DNA of 33,211 bases from Planctomycetaceae bacterium. Its GTDB lineage: Bacteria > Planctomycetota > Planctomycetia > Planctomycetales > Planctomycetaceae. Position numbers and translations under genes: made by a program. Where the stretch lies: NCBI GenBank assembly GCA_028284885.1, contig JANQQW010000358.1:1-33211 (forward strand), written 5' to 3'. The notes beneath the pieces were generated by a model. It was not told where the DNA came from and made no database searches. It saw only the letters and a program-made list of their open reading frames with translations. Positions 24,977 through 33,211 of the stretch are shown here, in pieces (within the stretch, counting starts at the first letter, position 1; each line of letters opens with the position of its first letter).

Positions 24977-26491
24977 ATGTCCGCGAAGCCGATTGCCGTG
25001 GTCGCCCTGTTGTTCGTGACCGCCTCCGTCGTGGCGTTCACCATGCTCGCCCCGCCGATGGGGACCGGCGGCTCTTCGACGACCGAGACCGACGCCGATC
25101 CCCCGAAGCGGGCCCCGCTCGCGCTCGACACCGTCGACTACTCGCTGCTCGCGGCTGTCGCCGTCGGCGAGGCGACCGACCGGGACGCGCTCGCCGCGTT
25201 GATGGCGACCGACGGAGCGGACCTCGACCGGAGGCTCCAGAAGTACCGCGAGCGCGGGCTGACGCGGAGCCGCGGCGACGAGATCGGGATCACCGAGCGC
25301 GGAGCGGTCGCCGTCGAACGGATCCAGGCGTCGCTCCGGCAGAAGGGGTACGAACTCGACATGCAGGCCGAGATCGACCGACTCGCGGACATCGAGGTCG
25401 TGAAGGAGGCGCACCGACCGGCTCCCGAGGGGATGGTCTGGATTCCCGGCGGCGTCTTCGTGATGGGCGACCGACACGGCGCTCCCGACAAGAACCCCGA
25501 GCACCTCGACGAGATTCCCGAACACCAGGACGCGTTGTACGAACACGCGGTCGCGCTCGACGGCTTCTACGTGGACGCCCACGAGGTGACGAACCGCGAG
25601 TTCGCCGCTTTCGTGGAGGCGACCGGCTACGAGACGAAGGCGGAGCGGGGCTTCACGGCGGACGACTTTGCCGGCCAGGCCGACCCGCGGCGGCTCGGAC
25701 CGGACGCCTTCGATCCCGGGTCGCTCTGCTACAACTCGGGATTCGACCCCAGCAAAGTCGACAAGTCCGATCCGCGGTGGCCCGTGACGAGCGGCATCTG
25801 GAAGGTGCAGAAGGGGGCCAACTGGCGGGAACCCGACGGGCCGGGCTCGTCGATCGACGGGCGGATGGACCACCCGGTGGTCCACGTCAGCTGGGAGGAC
25901 GCCCAGGCCTACTGCGAGTGGGCCGGCAAGCAGCTGCCGACCGAGGCCCAGTGGGAGTACGCCGCCCGCGGCGGGCTGAAGCAGCAGCCCTACCCGTGGG
26001 GCAGCGACTTCAAGCCGGACGGCGAGTGGCCGCACAACATCTGGCAGGGCGACTTCCCGTTCGAGAACGCCTACGAGGCCGAGGACGGCGGCGACGGGTT
26101 CCGGAAGTCGTCGCCCGTGGGGACGTTCGCACCGAACGGCTACGGCCTGTACGACATGACGGGGAACGTGTGGGAGTGGGTCGGAGACTGGTACCGCCCG
26201 GAGGCCTACGTCTACGCGGCCCGCAAGAACCCGACCGGCCCGAAGAGCAGCTTCGACCCGCAGGAACCGAACGTCCCCAAGCGGGTCCAGCGGGGCGGGA
26301 GTTTCATGTGCAGCGACACCTACTGCATCGGGTATTCGGTCGCCACGCGGATGAAGGGAGAGCCGAACACCGGCAGCTTCCACTGTGGCTTCCGCTGCGT
26401 CGTGAACCCGGACCGGCTCGACGAGTTCTCGGCGGCCCCGGCCCGACGGGCGACCGCCGACGTCTCGGCTCCCGGCAGGGAGCCTCGGTGA
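24977..26491 (+). CDS. Membrane-anchored formylglycine-generating enzyme (sulfatase-modifying factor, SUMF1-type)
   Basis: From ATG 24977 this is 504 residues. A membrane anchor (about 5-24, IAVVALLFVTASVVAFTML) is followed by a low-complexity linker. A helical region (about 52-125) ending in LDRRLQKYRERGLTRSRGDEIGITERGAVAVERI looks like a winged helix. The FGE-sulfatase domain runs from about 150 to 480. That domain has GMVWIPGGVFVMGDRHG, HVSWEDAQAYCEWAGKQLPTEAQWEYAARGG, LYDMTGNVWEWVGDWY and RGGSFMCSDTYC. Both catalytic cysteines are in place (Cys445 and Cys450, the C-x4-C of human FGE), so it likely converts sulfatase Cys to formylglycine. No sulfatase gene is in this window. The start is uncertain: ATG 24944 is also in frame and neither has an ideal ribosome site. 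Confidence 0.88.
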   Translation: MSAKPIAVVALLFVTASVVAFTMLAPPMGTGGSSTTETDADPPKRAPLALDTVDYSLLAAVAVGEATDRDALAALMATDGADLDRRLQKYRERGLTRSRGDEIGITERGAVAVERIQASLRQKGYELDMQAEIDRLADIEVVKEAHRPAPEGMVWIPGGVFVMGDRHGAPDKNPEHLDEIPEHQDALYEHAVALDGFYVDAHEVTNREFAAFVEATGYETKAERGFTADDFAGQADPRRLGPDAFDPGSLCYNSGFDPSKVDKSDPRWPVTSGIWKVQKGANWREPDGPGSSIDGRMDHPVVHVSWEDAQAYCEWAGKQLPTEAQWEYAARGGLKQQPYPWGSDFKPDGEWPHNIWQGDFPFENAYEAEDGGDGFRKSSPVGTFAPNGYGLYDMTGNVWEWVGDWYRPEAYVYAARKNPTGPKSSFDPQEPNVPKRVQRGGSFMCSDTYCIGYSVATRMKGEPNTGSFHCGFRCVVNPDRLDEFSAAPARRATADVSAPGREPR

Positions 26492-26582
26492 TCCCCAGCC
26501 GTCGAAGCACCGAGAACGCGGCGACCGCCGACCAGGCGAGCGTGCAGGACGCGTTCGCACTCTCGAACACGGAGGAGCGGAG

Positions 26583-27809
<1,227 letters not shown>

Positions 27810-28005
27810 ACCCGACCCGGGCTGTGTGTAGCGACTCGAACGACGTTTGGTCGTGAAATCCTCGATCAACGACCGCCACGCCTTCGTGAGATGCGCTCTA
27901 GACCGCCTGCCGACGGCGTGACGACCGGCAGAACCGGCAGTGTCGGTCTGGGATGCGGCGATTCGTTCGCGTCCAGCACACCGGGCGAGGCCGATTCGCA
28001 TCGCG

Positions 28006-28023
28006 TGTTGCACCTTTGCAACA
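28006..28023. promoter_or_regulatory. 18-bp palindrome, candidate Fur-family box
   Basis: TGTTGCA-CCTT-TGCAACA is a perfect 7-base inverted repeat in the 278-base gap between glgC and the phospholipase-like gene. It ends 64 bases before the start of the latter. Its half-site TGCAACA recurs next to the fur gene (18124-18130) and, inverted, upstream of hisI. The rest of this gap shows nothing I recognise. Confidence 0.5.
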
Positions 28024-28087
28024 ACCCGATCCGATCTCCTCACGGGCCACGACGACGGTCCGTCCCTCTCGCTGGAGGTGTCCGACG

Positions 28088-28471
28088 ATGCGCCGCTCGC
28101 TGCTGCTCCTGCTCCCGCTGACCGCTCTTCTCGCCACGACGAACGAAGCCGAGGCGGGCAAGCTGTTCCGCGACCGTCCTTGCGGTCCCGGCTACGTCAA
28201 CCTGCTGTACCCGCAGGGCTTCATGGGGGCGGACTTCAAGCCGGCCTGTCGTCGCCACGACCGCTGCTACCAGTCCAGCACGAGCCGCCGCACCTGCGAC
28301 AAGCGGTTCTTCCGCGAACTCGACCGTGCCTGCCGGAAGTCCCGCTTCAAGCTCGGCTGCCGCATGACGACCAGCCTCATGAAGTCGGCGGTGAAGGTGT
28401 TCGGCGGAATCGCCCGTGGGCGTGACGCTGCCCGGCGAGTCGTCCGACGGACGACCTCGTACATGCGGTAG
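28088..28471 (+). CDS. Small secreted phospholipase A2-like protein
   Basis: This 127-residue protein has a signal peptide (MRRSLLLLLPLTALLA, probable cleavage after AEA at residue 23). The mature part carries six cysteines (32, 54, 60, 70, 82, 91). The core GFMGADFKPACRRHDRCYQ contains the His57-Asp58 dyad of secretory phospholipases A2, preceded by a Gly-rich stretch suited to calcium binding. A later Asp in FRELDRAC may complete the site. A basic tail of about 30 residues follows. It resembles microbial group XIV-type enzymes rather than the animal CCxxHDxC type. ATG 28088 has GGAGG at 28074-28078, 9 bases upstream. The fold call is from motif only; lipase activity is unproven. It is convergent with leuD, 4 bases apart. 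Confidence 0.7.
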   Translation: MRRSLLLLLPLTALLATTNEAEAGKLFRDRPCGPGYVNLLYPQGFMGADFKPACRRHDRCYQSSTSRRTCDKRFFRELDRACRKSRFKLGCRMTTSLMKSAVKVFGGIARGRDAARRVVRRTTSYMR

Positions 28472-28475
28472 TCGT

Positions 28476-29069
28476 TCACTCGGCGAATTGCGAGACGTAG
28501 GGGAGCGACGCCGCGGTCTCGGCCGTCGCGTCCGCCCCGTCCAGCAGCTGACCGAGGAAGTCGTACTTCCCCGTCCGCAGTGCCGACCGGGCTCCGTCCG
28601 GAATCGCGACGTCCGCAGTGTGGTCTGCGAGCGTCACCCTGTTCTCAGCGAGACAGACGGTGATCTCCGCGGTCGGATCGGCCTCGACCAACTCGACCAG
28701 CCGTTCGAGGTCGGACCGTTCCGCCGTCACGCACGGAATGCCGAGCGACGTGCAGTTGCCGAAGAAGATCTCGGCGAACGACTCGGCCACGACGGCGCGA
28801 ATGCCCCATCGCATCAGCGACTGCGGGGCGTGCTCGCGGGAGCTGCCGCAGCCGAAGTTCCGCCCGGCGACGAGGATCGAGGCGTTCGCGTACCGCTCCG
28901 CGTCGAACGGGTGGTTCGGGTCCTGCCGGCGGTCGTCCTCGAAGGCGTGCTCGCCGAGGCCGTCGAACGTGACGCAGCGGAGGAACCGCGCAGGGATGAT
29001 GCGGTCCGTGTCGATCTCGTCGACGAGGAGCGGGATGCCGGTACCGGTGACGCTGTGAATCTCGGACAT
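28476..29069 (-). CDS. leuD: 3-isopropylmalate dehydratase small subunit
   Basis: This 197-residue swivel domain of isopropylmalate isomerase works with LeuC in leucine synthesis. It shows [74 protein letters not shown] and GIPCVT, the full LeuD pattern including the GCGSSREHA substrate loop. No leuC is in the window. It starts 36 bases after the PmoA-like stop on the same strand, so it may be read from an upstream promoter as well as its own. Confidence 0.95.
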   Translation of the reverse strand: MSEIHSVTGTGIPLLVDEIDTDRIIPARFLRCVTFDGLGEHAFEDDRRQDPNHPFDAERYANASILVAGRNFGCGSSREHAPQSLMRWGIRAVVAESFAEIFFGNCTSLGIPCVTAERSDLERLVELVEADPTAEITVCLAENRVTLADHTADVAIPDGARSALRTGKYDFLGQLLDGADATAETAASLPYVSQFAE

Positions 29070-29105
29070 GGGTCGTTCTCGGGAGTTGCGTTCGCCGAGC
29101 GGGCG

Positions 29106-30245
29106 TCAGCTCTGTGGGGAAGTGGGCTCGCCGGTCTTCGGCGGCTCGGACTCGGGCGGGGTTGGCTTCTCACTGCCGGTCCCGACTTGATGGGTCTTCG
29201 GTGGGTCGGTGGCGACGTACTGTTTGGCGGCGGTTGCCGGATCGACCGCCTCGTCTGCGGGAGCGGAGAACGCGACGACGCCGAACCGCAGCCGCAGGGA
29301 CTCGCCCGGCTTCACCGTCACCTTGCTCGCCTCGCCCGCCATGAACGACTGCCGACCGAACGGGTTGGCGGCGAGGAAGCCGTAGTCGCGGGCGTGGAAC
29401 CAGCTCTTGCGGAAGTTCTCCGGGTGCGGGACGACGACGAGACCGAGACGTCGGCCTTCCACCTCGCCGTGGTACGCACAGTAGTCGGACGGCTTGCCCC
29501 ACACATCCTTCTCGTTCGTCTGCCCCTCCGCGTTCACGATCTTGCCGGCACCCGCCCGCACACGGAGCGGCGCAGCGACGCGAATCCCGAGCCCCATCTC
29601 CTCCTGGTCGCCGAAGACGAAGGGCTTCTCGTCCGAGAACGTCGAGTCGTACGTCAGCAGGTAGGCGTTCCCCTGCCGCCGCAGCGTGTGCCGGCAGACC
29701 TCACCGCAGACGGTCTTCTCGCCGGAGACGTACCGGTTCCGCACGGTGAAGGAGAGGACGCCCTCCTTCTCCGTCGGCGGGGCGACGAACTCGACGTGCT
29801 CGACACGGCCCTTGTTCCGCCAGAAGTCCGCCCCGCTGAGGTCGCCGAAGCCGAGCCAGATGCCGGGGTGCATGGTCGCGTGGTCGGTCAGCTCCATGCC
29901 CTCCCGCGGCGGGTGATGCCGGGTGAGCACTGTCGCGTCCGGAGCGTGAACGTGCATGAAGTACGGCCGCAGAATCTGTTCGTCCGCGAAGACGTAGGTC
30001 GCAACGGGACGCCCCTCCGCCGTCCGGACGACGAGTCGCCCCTCGACCTGCTCCACCCGAAACAGCGCGCTGGTCTCGGGGGGCGCCTCGGCTGCGTCTG
30101 AGGTTCCGGTCGGGTCGGAGGCCTCGGCCGAGTCCGTGCCTTCAGTCGTCGGGGCCGGCGAGTCGTCGGCCAACAGCGTCCAGGCGTACGCAACGGCGAC
30201 GCACGTCAGGGCGACGCAAAACGCACGGGCAACGCTGTCAGACAT
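29106..30245 (-). CDS. PmoA-like (DUF6807) exported or membrane-anchored protein
   Basis: This 379-residue protein has an N-terminal hydrophobic segment (about residues 6-26, signal or anchor). A Thr/Ala/Glu-rich linker and a domain of the PmoA-like family follow. Recognisable pieces are RPYFMHVHAPDATVLTRHHPP, LTDHATMHPGIWLGFGDLSGADFWRNKGRVEH and a beta-rich middle. SDYCAYHGEVEGRRLGLVVVPHPENFRKSWFHARDYGFLAANPFGR and an LRLRFGVVAF strand come next. The C-terminal tail is Pro/Thr-rich. The conserved HxH and HHP histidines suggest metal or sugar binding. Such proteins are common in Planctomycetota and are often near sugar-catabolic genes. It lies 70 bases after glpK. The function is not established. 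Confidence 0.75.
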   Translation of the reverse strand: MSDSVARAFCVALTCVAVAYAWTLLADDSPAPTTEGTDSAEASDPTGTSDAAEAPPETSALFRVEQVEGRLVVRTAEGRPVATYVFADEQILRPYFMHVHAPDATVLTRHHPPREGMELTDHATMHPGIWLGFGDLSGADFWRNKGRVEHVEFVAPPTEKEGVLSFTVRNRYVSGEKTVCGEVCRHTLRRQGNAYLLTYDSTFSDEKPFVFGDQEEMGLGIRVAAPLRVRAGAGKIVNAEGQTNEKDVWGKPSDYCAYHGEVEGRRLGLVVVPHPENFRKSWFHARDYGFLAANPFGRQSFMAGEASKVTVKPGESLRLRFGVVAFSAPADEAVDPATAAKQYVATDPPKTHQVGTGSEKPTPPESEPPKTGEPTSPQS

Positions 30246-30315
30246 GCGGACGACTCTCGAAGCTCGACGGCCGGCGGAATCGGCATTCTAGTCGCGGTTC
30301 CGGGCCTCGTCCAAT

Positions 30316-31815
30316 TCAGACGTTCCGCGGCGGGGACGACACTCCCGACGCCCGTGCGACGGCGTCCCGCCAGCGGTCCCGGCTGCGGGACACCTCGTCG
30401 GAGGAGAGGTTCGGCTCGAACCGCCGCTCGACCTGCCACCGCTCGGCAACGGCCTCGCGGTTCGGCCAGAACCCGACCGCGAGTCCGGCCAGCAGGGCCG
30501 CGCCGAGGGCCGTCGTCTCCGTCGTCTCGGGTCGCACGACCGGGTAGCCGAGCAGGTCCGCCTGCATCTGCATCAGCAGGTCGTTCCGGGACGCCCCGCC
30601 GTCGACGCGAAGCTCTGCGAGCGGGCGGCCGGTGTCCGCCTGCATGGCGTCGAGCACGTCGACGACCTGATGGGCGATCCCCTCGAGCGTTGCCCGGGCG
30701 ACGTGGGCTCTCGTCGTCCCACGCGTCAGGCCGACCAGCGTGCCTCGGGCGTCGGAGTCCCAGTGCGGGGCCCCGAGGCCGGTGAAGGCCGGGACGAACT
30801 GCACGCCGCCGCTGTCCTCGACCGAGGCGGCCAACGCCTCGACCTCGCTCGCGGACTCTAGGATGCCGAGCCCGTCCCGCAGCCACTGGACGGCCGCCCC
30901 CGCGACGAACACGCTCCCCTCCAAGGCGTACTCGGTCCGGTCGCCGATCCGCCACGCCACGCTCGTCAGGAGCTCGTTGTCGGAGTCCGCCGCGGTCTCG
31001 CCGGTGTTCACCAACGCGAAGCAGCCCGTACCGTAGGTGTTCTTGGCGAGCCCCGGCGAGAAGCAGACCTGTCCGAACAGTGCGGCCTGCTGATCGCCCG
31101 CCATCCCGGCCACCGGAATCGATCCGCCGAACCACTCGGGAACGGTCTCGCCGACGACCTCCGAGTTCCCGACCACCTCCGGCAGCATCGACCTCGGGAT
31201 CCCGAACAACTGCAACAGGTCGTCGCACCAGTCGCCGCGGTGCACGTCGAACAACTGCGTCCGGCTAGCGTTCGACGGGTCGGTCACGTGACGTCCGCCG
31301 AGCAGCTGCCAGACGAGCCAGCTGTCGATCGTGCCGAAGGCGAATTCCCCGGCCTCGGCCCGGTCGCGAAGTCCGGGCGACGAGTCCAGAATCCACTCGA
31401 TCTTCGAGGCGGAGAAGTAGGCGTCCGCGAGAAGACCCGTGCGGCTGCGAATCAGCGGCAGGTGACCGTCCGTGACGAGGCGACGGCAGCGTTCGGCCGT
31501 GCGGCGGTCCTGCCAGACGATCGCGTTGCCCACCGGCCGGCCGGTGCGACGGTCCCAGACGACCGTCGTCTCCCGCTGGTTCGCGATCCCGATCGCGGCG
31601 ATCTCGCTCGGTACGACACCGGTCGTCTCAAGGACCTCGCGGGCGACGTCGAGCTGCGACCGCCAGATCGTGTCGGGATCGTGCTCGACCCAGCCCGGCC
31701 TCGGGAAGTGCTGCTCGAATTCCTGCTGGGCGACGCCGACGACTCGGGTGTCGTGGTCGAAGAGCAGGGCCCGGGAACTCGTCGTTCCCTGGTCGAGTGC
31801 GAGCACGTACTTCAC
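30316..31815 (-). CDS. glpK: Glycerol kinase
   Basis: This 499-residue FGGY-family kinase phosphorylates glycerol to glycerol-3-phosphate. Motifs are [61 protein letters not shown] and ASKIEWILD. These are followed by [55 protein letters not shown] and [22 protein letters not shown]. Length and order match E. coli GlpK. It lies 33 bases after the TPR/CBM9-like gene on the same strand. There is no glpF or glpD nearby. Confidence 0.96.
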   Translation of the reverse strand: MKYVLALDQGTTSSRALLFDHDTRVVGVAQQEFEQHFPRPGWVEHDPDTIWRSQLDVAREVLETTGVVPSEIAAIGIANQRETTVVWDRRTGRPVGNAIVWQDRRTAERCRRLVTDGHLPLIRSRTGLLADAYFSASKIEWILDSSPGLRDRAEAGEFAFGTIDSWLVWQLLGGRHVTDPSNASRTQLFDVHRGDWCDDLLQLFGIPRSMLPEVVGNSEVVGETVPEWFGGSIPVAGMAGDQQAALFGQVCFSPGLAKNTYGTGCFALVNTGETAADSDNELLTSVAWRIGDRTEYALEGSVFVAGAAVQWLRDGLGILESASEVEALAASVEDSGGVQFVPAFTGLGAPHWDSDARGTLVGLTRGTTRAHVARATLEGIAHQVVDVLDAMQADTGRPLAELRVDGGASRNDLLMQMQADLLGYPVVRPETTETTALGAALLAGLAVGFWPNREAVAERWQVERRFEPNLSSDEVSRSRDRWRDAVARASGVSSPPRNV

Positions 31816-31848
31816 GACACGGCCTCGGAGCGCGGACGAACGGTCGGT

Positions 31849-33211
31849 CTAGCGGAAACGTAGCAGACCGATCGACTCCGGTCGCGGCTCGGCGTGCACC
31901 GGGCTCGTCCAACTCTCCACGGCGAGCGTCGGCTTCGTCCGTGTCAGTCCCAGTCCCCACACGTGCCCGCGGACCGGCGGACTCGGGACCAGTTCGTCGA
32001 ACGGGATCGCCGCCTCGACCAGCCAGCGTTCGTCTTCGCGGACCGCGGCCACGAACCACTTCGGGTTCCACGACCGGTCCTCCCAGCACGTGTCGGACGT
32101 GAAGCCCCGCTGGTCGAGACCGAGTTCGTACCAGGTTGAGTAGTCGCGATCGACGTCGAGCAGCAACGTCAGCCGGTCGTACGGCGAGAGGTCCGCGTCG
32201 TGCGACCGGCCGTTCCGCGTCGGCAGCGCCGTCGACAGCCGTCCTTCGATCGGCACGCTCGCGGCGACGTACAGGTACCTTTCGTCGTAGGCGAAGACGG
32301 CGTACGCGGAGTCGGCCTCGGCGAGCCCGGCACTGTCCGACGTGTTCGCCAGTCGAACGGCCTTCGTGTTCGCCCAGCAGGCGTCGCCGAGCTGGCCGTC
32401 GAGCCGCGGTGGCTCGGCGGTTCGCGTGCAGACCGCGACGCTTCGCGGGGGAACGCCGACCGGATTCAGCATCCAGACCTCGGTCGCCGCGAGCCGTTGC
32501 CACGGAGAGCCGGCGGACGACTGCTGGAAGCTGCGGTGGATCTCGTCGGCCCGGCCGTACGCCTGCCGTTGGCGGTACAGGGTGGCGAGCGGGAACTGAA
32601 TCTCCGGTGATCGAAACGTCTCGGGCGACTTGTCGCGGAGCAGCGAGGCGATCCAGGCGGCCCGCCGCTGCCAGCCGGTCACGTTCCCCGTTCGCCAGTC
32701 CGCCCCCCACGTCTGCCCGTTGACGAGCGAGTTCTTGGGGGACTCGTTGAGGCCCGACGGCTGGTTGGCGACCAGCCACGGGTCCGGGCCGAGCGACCGG
32801 GGGGGCTCGCCCTCGCCGCTCGCCACGTGGCGGGCCAGTTGGATCGACCGCTCGAGCCGTTGCACGACGGCGTCGGCGTTCGTCACGAGTCGCTTCGCCT
32901 CGGCACCGCGACCACGCGACCGCTGCCAGGCCGTCTCCGTACTGGTCCACAGCTGGAACAGCCACCGCGCCGCCTCACGGCCGGCCGGTTCGTCCGGGAA
33001 TCGCTCGACGAGTTCGACGTACGTCCCCTCGGCCTGCTCCCACTGCGAACGTTCTCGCTGCTCTCGGGCCAGCGAGAGCAGCAGTTCCGCAGCCTGGGCG
33101 TCGGACATGCCGTGCGTGACCCGTCGCAACTCGGCGAGAATGGCGGCCGAGCGACGCGGGTCGTCGAAGGACTGTCGCGCGTAGGCGTGGACGTTCCGCT
33201 GTCGCTCGGCG
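31849..33211 (-). CDS. TPR-like protein with C-terminal CBM9-like domain (5' end outside the window)
   Basis: This open frame runs past the right edge with no stop, so the true start is outside; the internal TTG at 33129 is not the start. The visible 454 residues begin with helical repeats (AAELLLSLAREQRERSQWEQAEGTYVELVERFPDEPAG, tetratricopeptide-like). A linker region follows. The last 190 or so residues resemble a CBM9/DOMON-like beta-sandwich: PPRLDGQLGDACWANTKAVRL, SAYAVFAYDERYLYVAASV, LTLLLDVDRDYSTWYELGLDQRG, WLVEAAIPFDEL and VWGLGLTRTKP. CBM9-type domains bind sugars at the cell surface. It precedes glpK. The overall function is unknown. Confidence 0.75.
   Translation of the reverse strand, partial: AERQRNVHAYARQSFDDPRRSAAILAELRRVTHGMSDAQAAELLLSLAREQRERSQWEQAEGTYVELVERFPDEPAGREAARWLFQLWTSTETAWQRSRGRGAEAKRLVTNADAVVQRLERSIQLARHVASGEGEPPRSLGPDPWLVANQPSGLNESPKNSLVNGQTWGADWRTGNVTGWQRRAAWIASLLRDKSPETFRSPEIQFPLATLYRQRQAYGRADEIHRSFQQSSAGSPWQRLAATEVWMLNPVGVPPRSVAVCTRTAEPPRLDGQLGDACWANTKAVRLANTSDSAGLAEADSAYAVFAYDERYLYVAASVPIEGRLSTALPTRNGRSHDADLSPYDRLTLLLDVDRDYSTWYELGLDQRGFTSDTCWEDRSWNPKWFVAAVREDERWLVEAAIPFDELVPSPPVRGHVWGLGLTRTKPTLAVESWTSPVHAEPRPESIGLLRFR

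Noticed and set aside
31200-31230. TGCAACA inside glpK
   Set aside because: It is within conserved coding sequence with no second half-site; it shows the background frequency of the 7-mer.

Overview
The window is high-GC DNA that looks like a chromosomal segment of a member of the Planctomycetota. This is inferred from gene content: a C30-type carotenoid gene set, Tat-exported sugar-isomerase-like and PhoD proteins, a PmoA-like protein, a formylglycine-generating enzyme, a bacterial GlnRS, and several large exported proteins of no known family. Coding density is high. GTG and TTG starts are common. I see no transposase, phage gene, CRISPR array or rRNA.

Layout. (1) 1-252: 5' part of a polysaccharide-type ABC-2 permease gene, running off the left edge. 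(2) 588-7358: a tight five-gene plus-strand operon, crtN - aldehyde dehydrogenase - crtP - ABC ATPase - ABC permease. It encodes a C30 carotenoid aldehyde/acid branch with a linked exporter. (3) 7591-9168: Tat-exported PhoD-like phosphatase. (4) 9302-12688: divergent metR and metE, followed by a two-sided hairpin and convergent selO (12785-14245). (5) 14369-18665: minus-strand DUF3299-like protein, CxC permease, hisI and Tat-exported isomerase-like protein, with a divergent Fur-family regulator gene at the end. (6) 18841-19785: exported beta-propeller glycosidase-like protein. (7) 20111-22212, minus strand: orphan exported protein, rpsU, tRNA-Met(CAU) and a strong UUCG terminator. (8) 22394-24076 glnS, convergent with a DUF2062 protein. 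(9) 24977-27809: membrane-anchored formylglycine-generating enzyme, then glgC. (10) 28088-28471: small secreted phospholipase A2-like protein. (11) 28476-33211, minus strand: leuD, PmoA-like protein, glpK and a TPR/CBM9-like protein cut by the right edge.

The two points most worth following are the crt-ABC operon and a possible Fur-family regulon. The operon suggests that a carotenoid product or its conjugate is moved across a membrane by a dedicated ABC-2 exporter. The possible regulon rests on repeated TGCAACA half-sites: beside the fur gene, upstream of hisI and its metal-permease-like neighbours, and as an 18-bp palindrome upstream of the phospholipase-like gene. Both are inferences from reading the sequence; no search or alignment was run.
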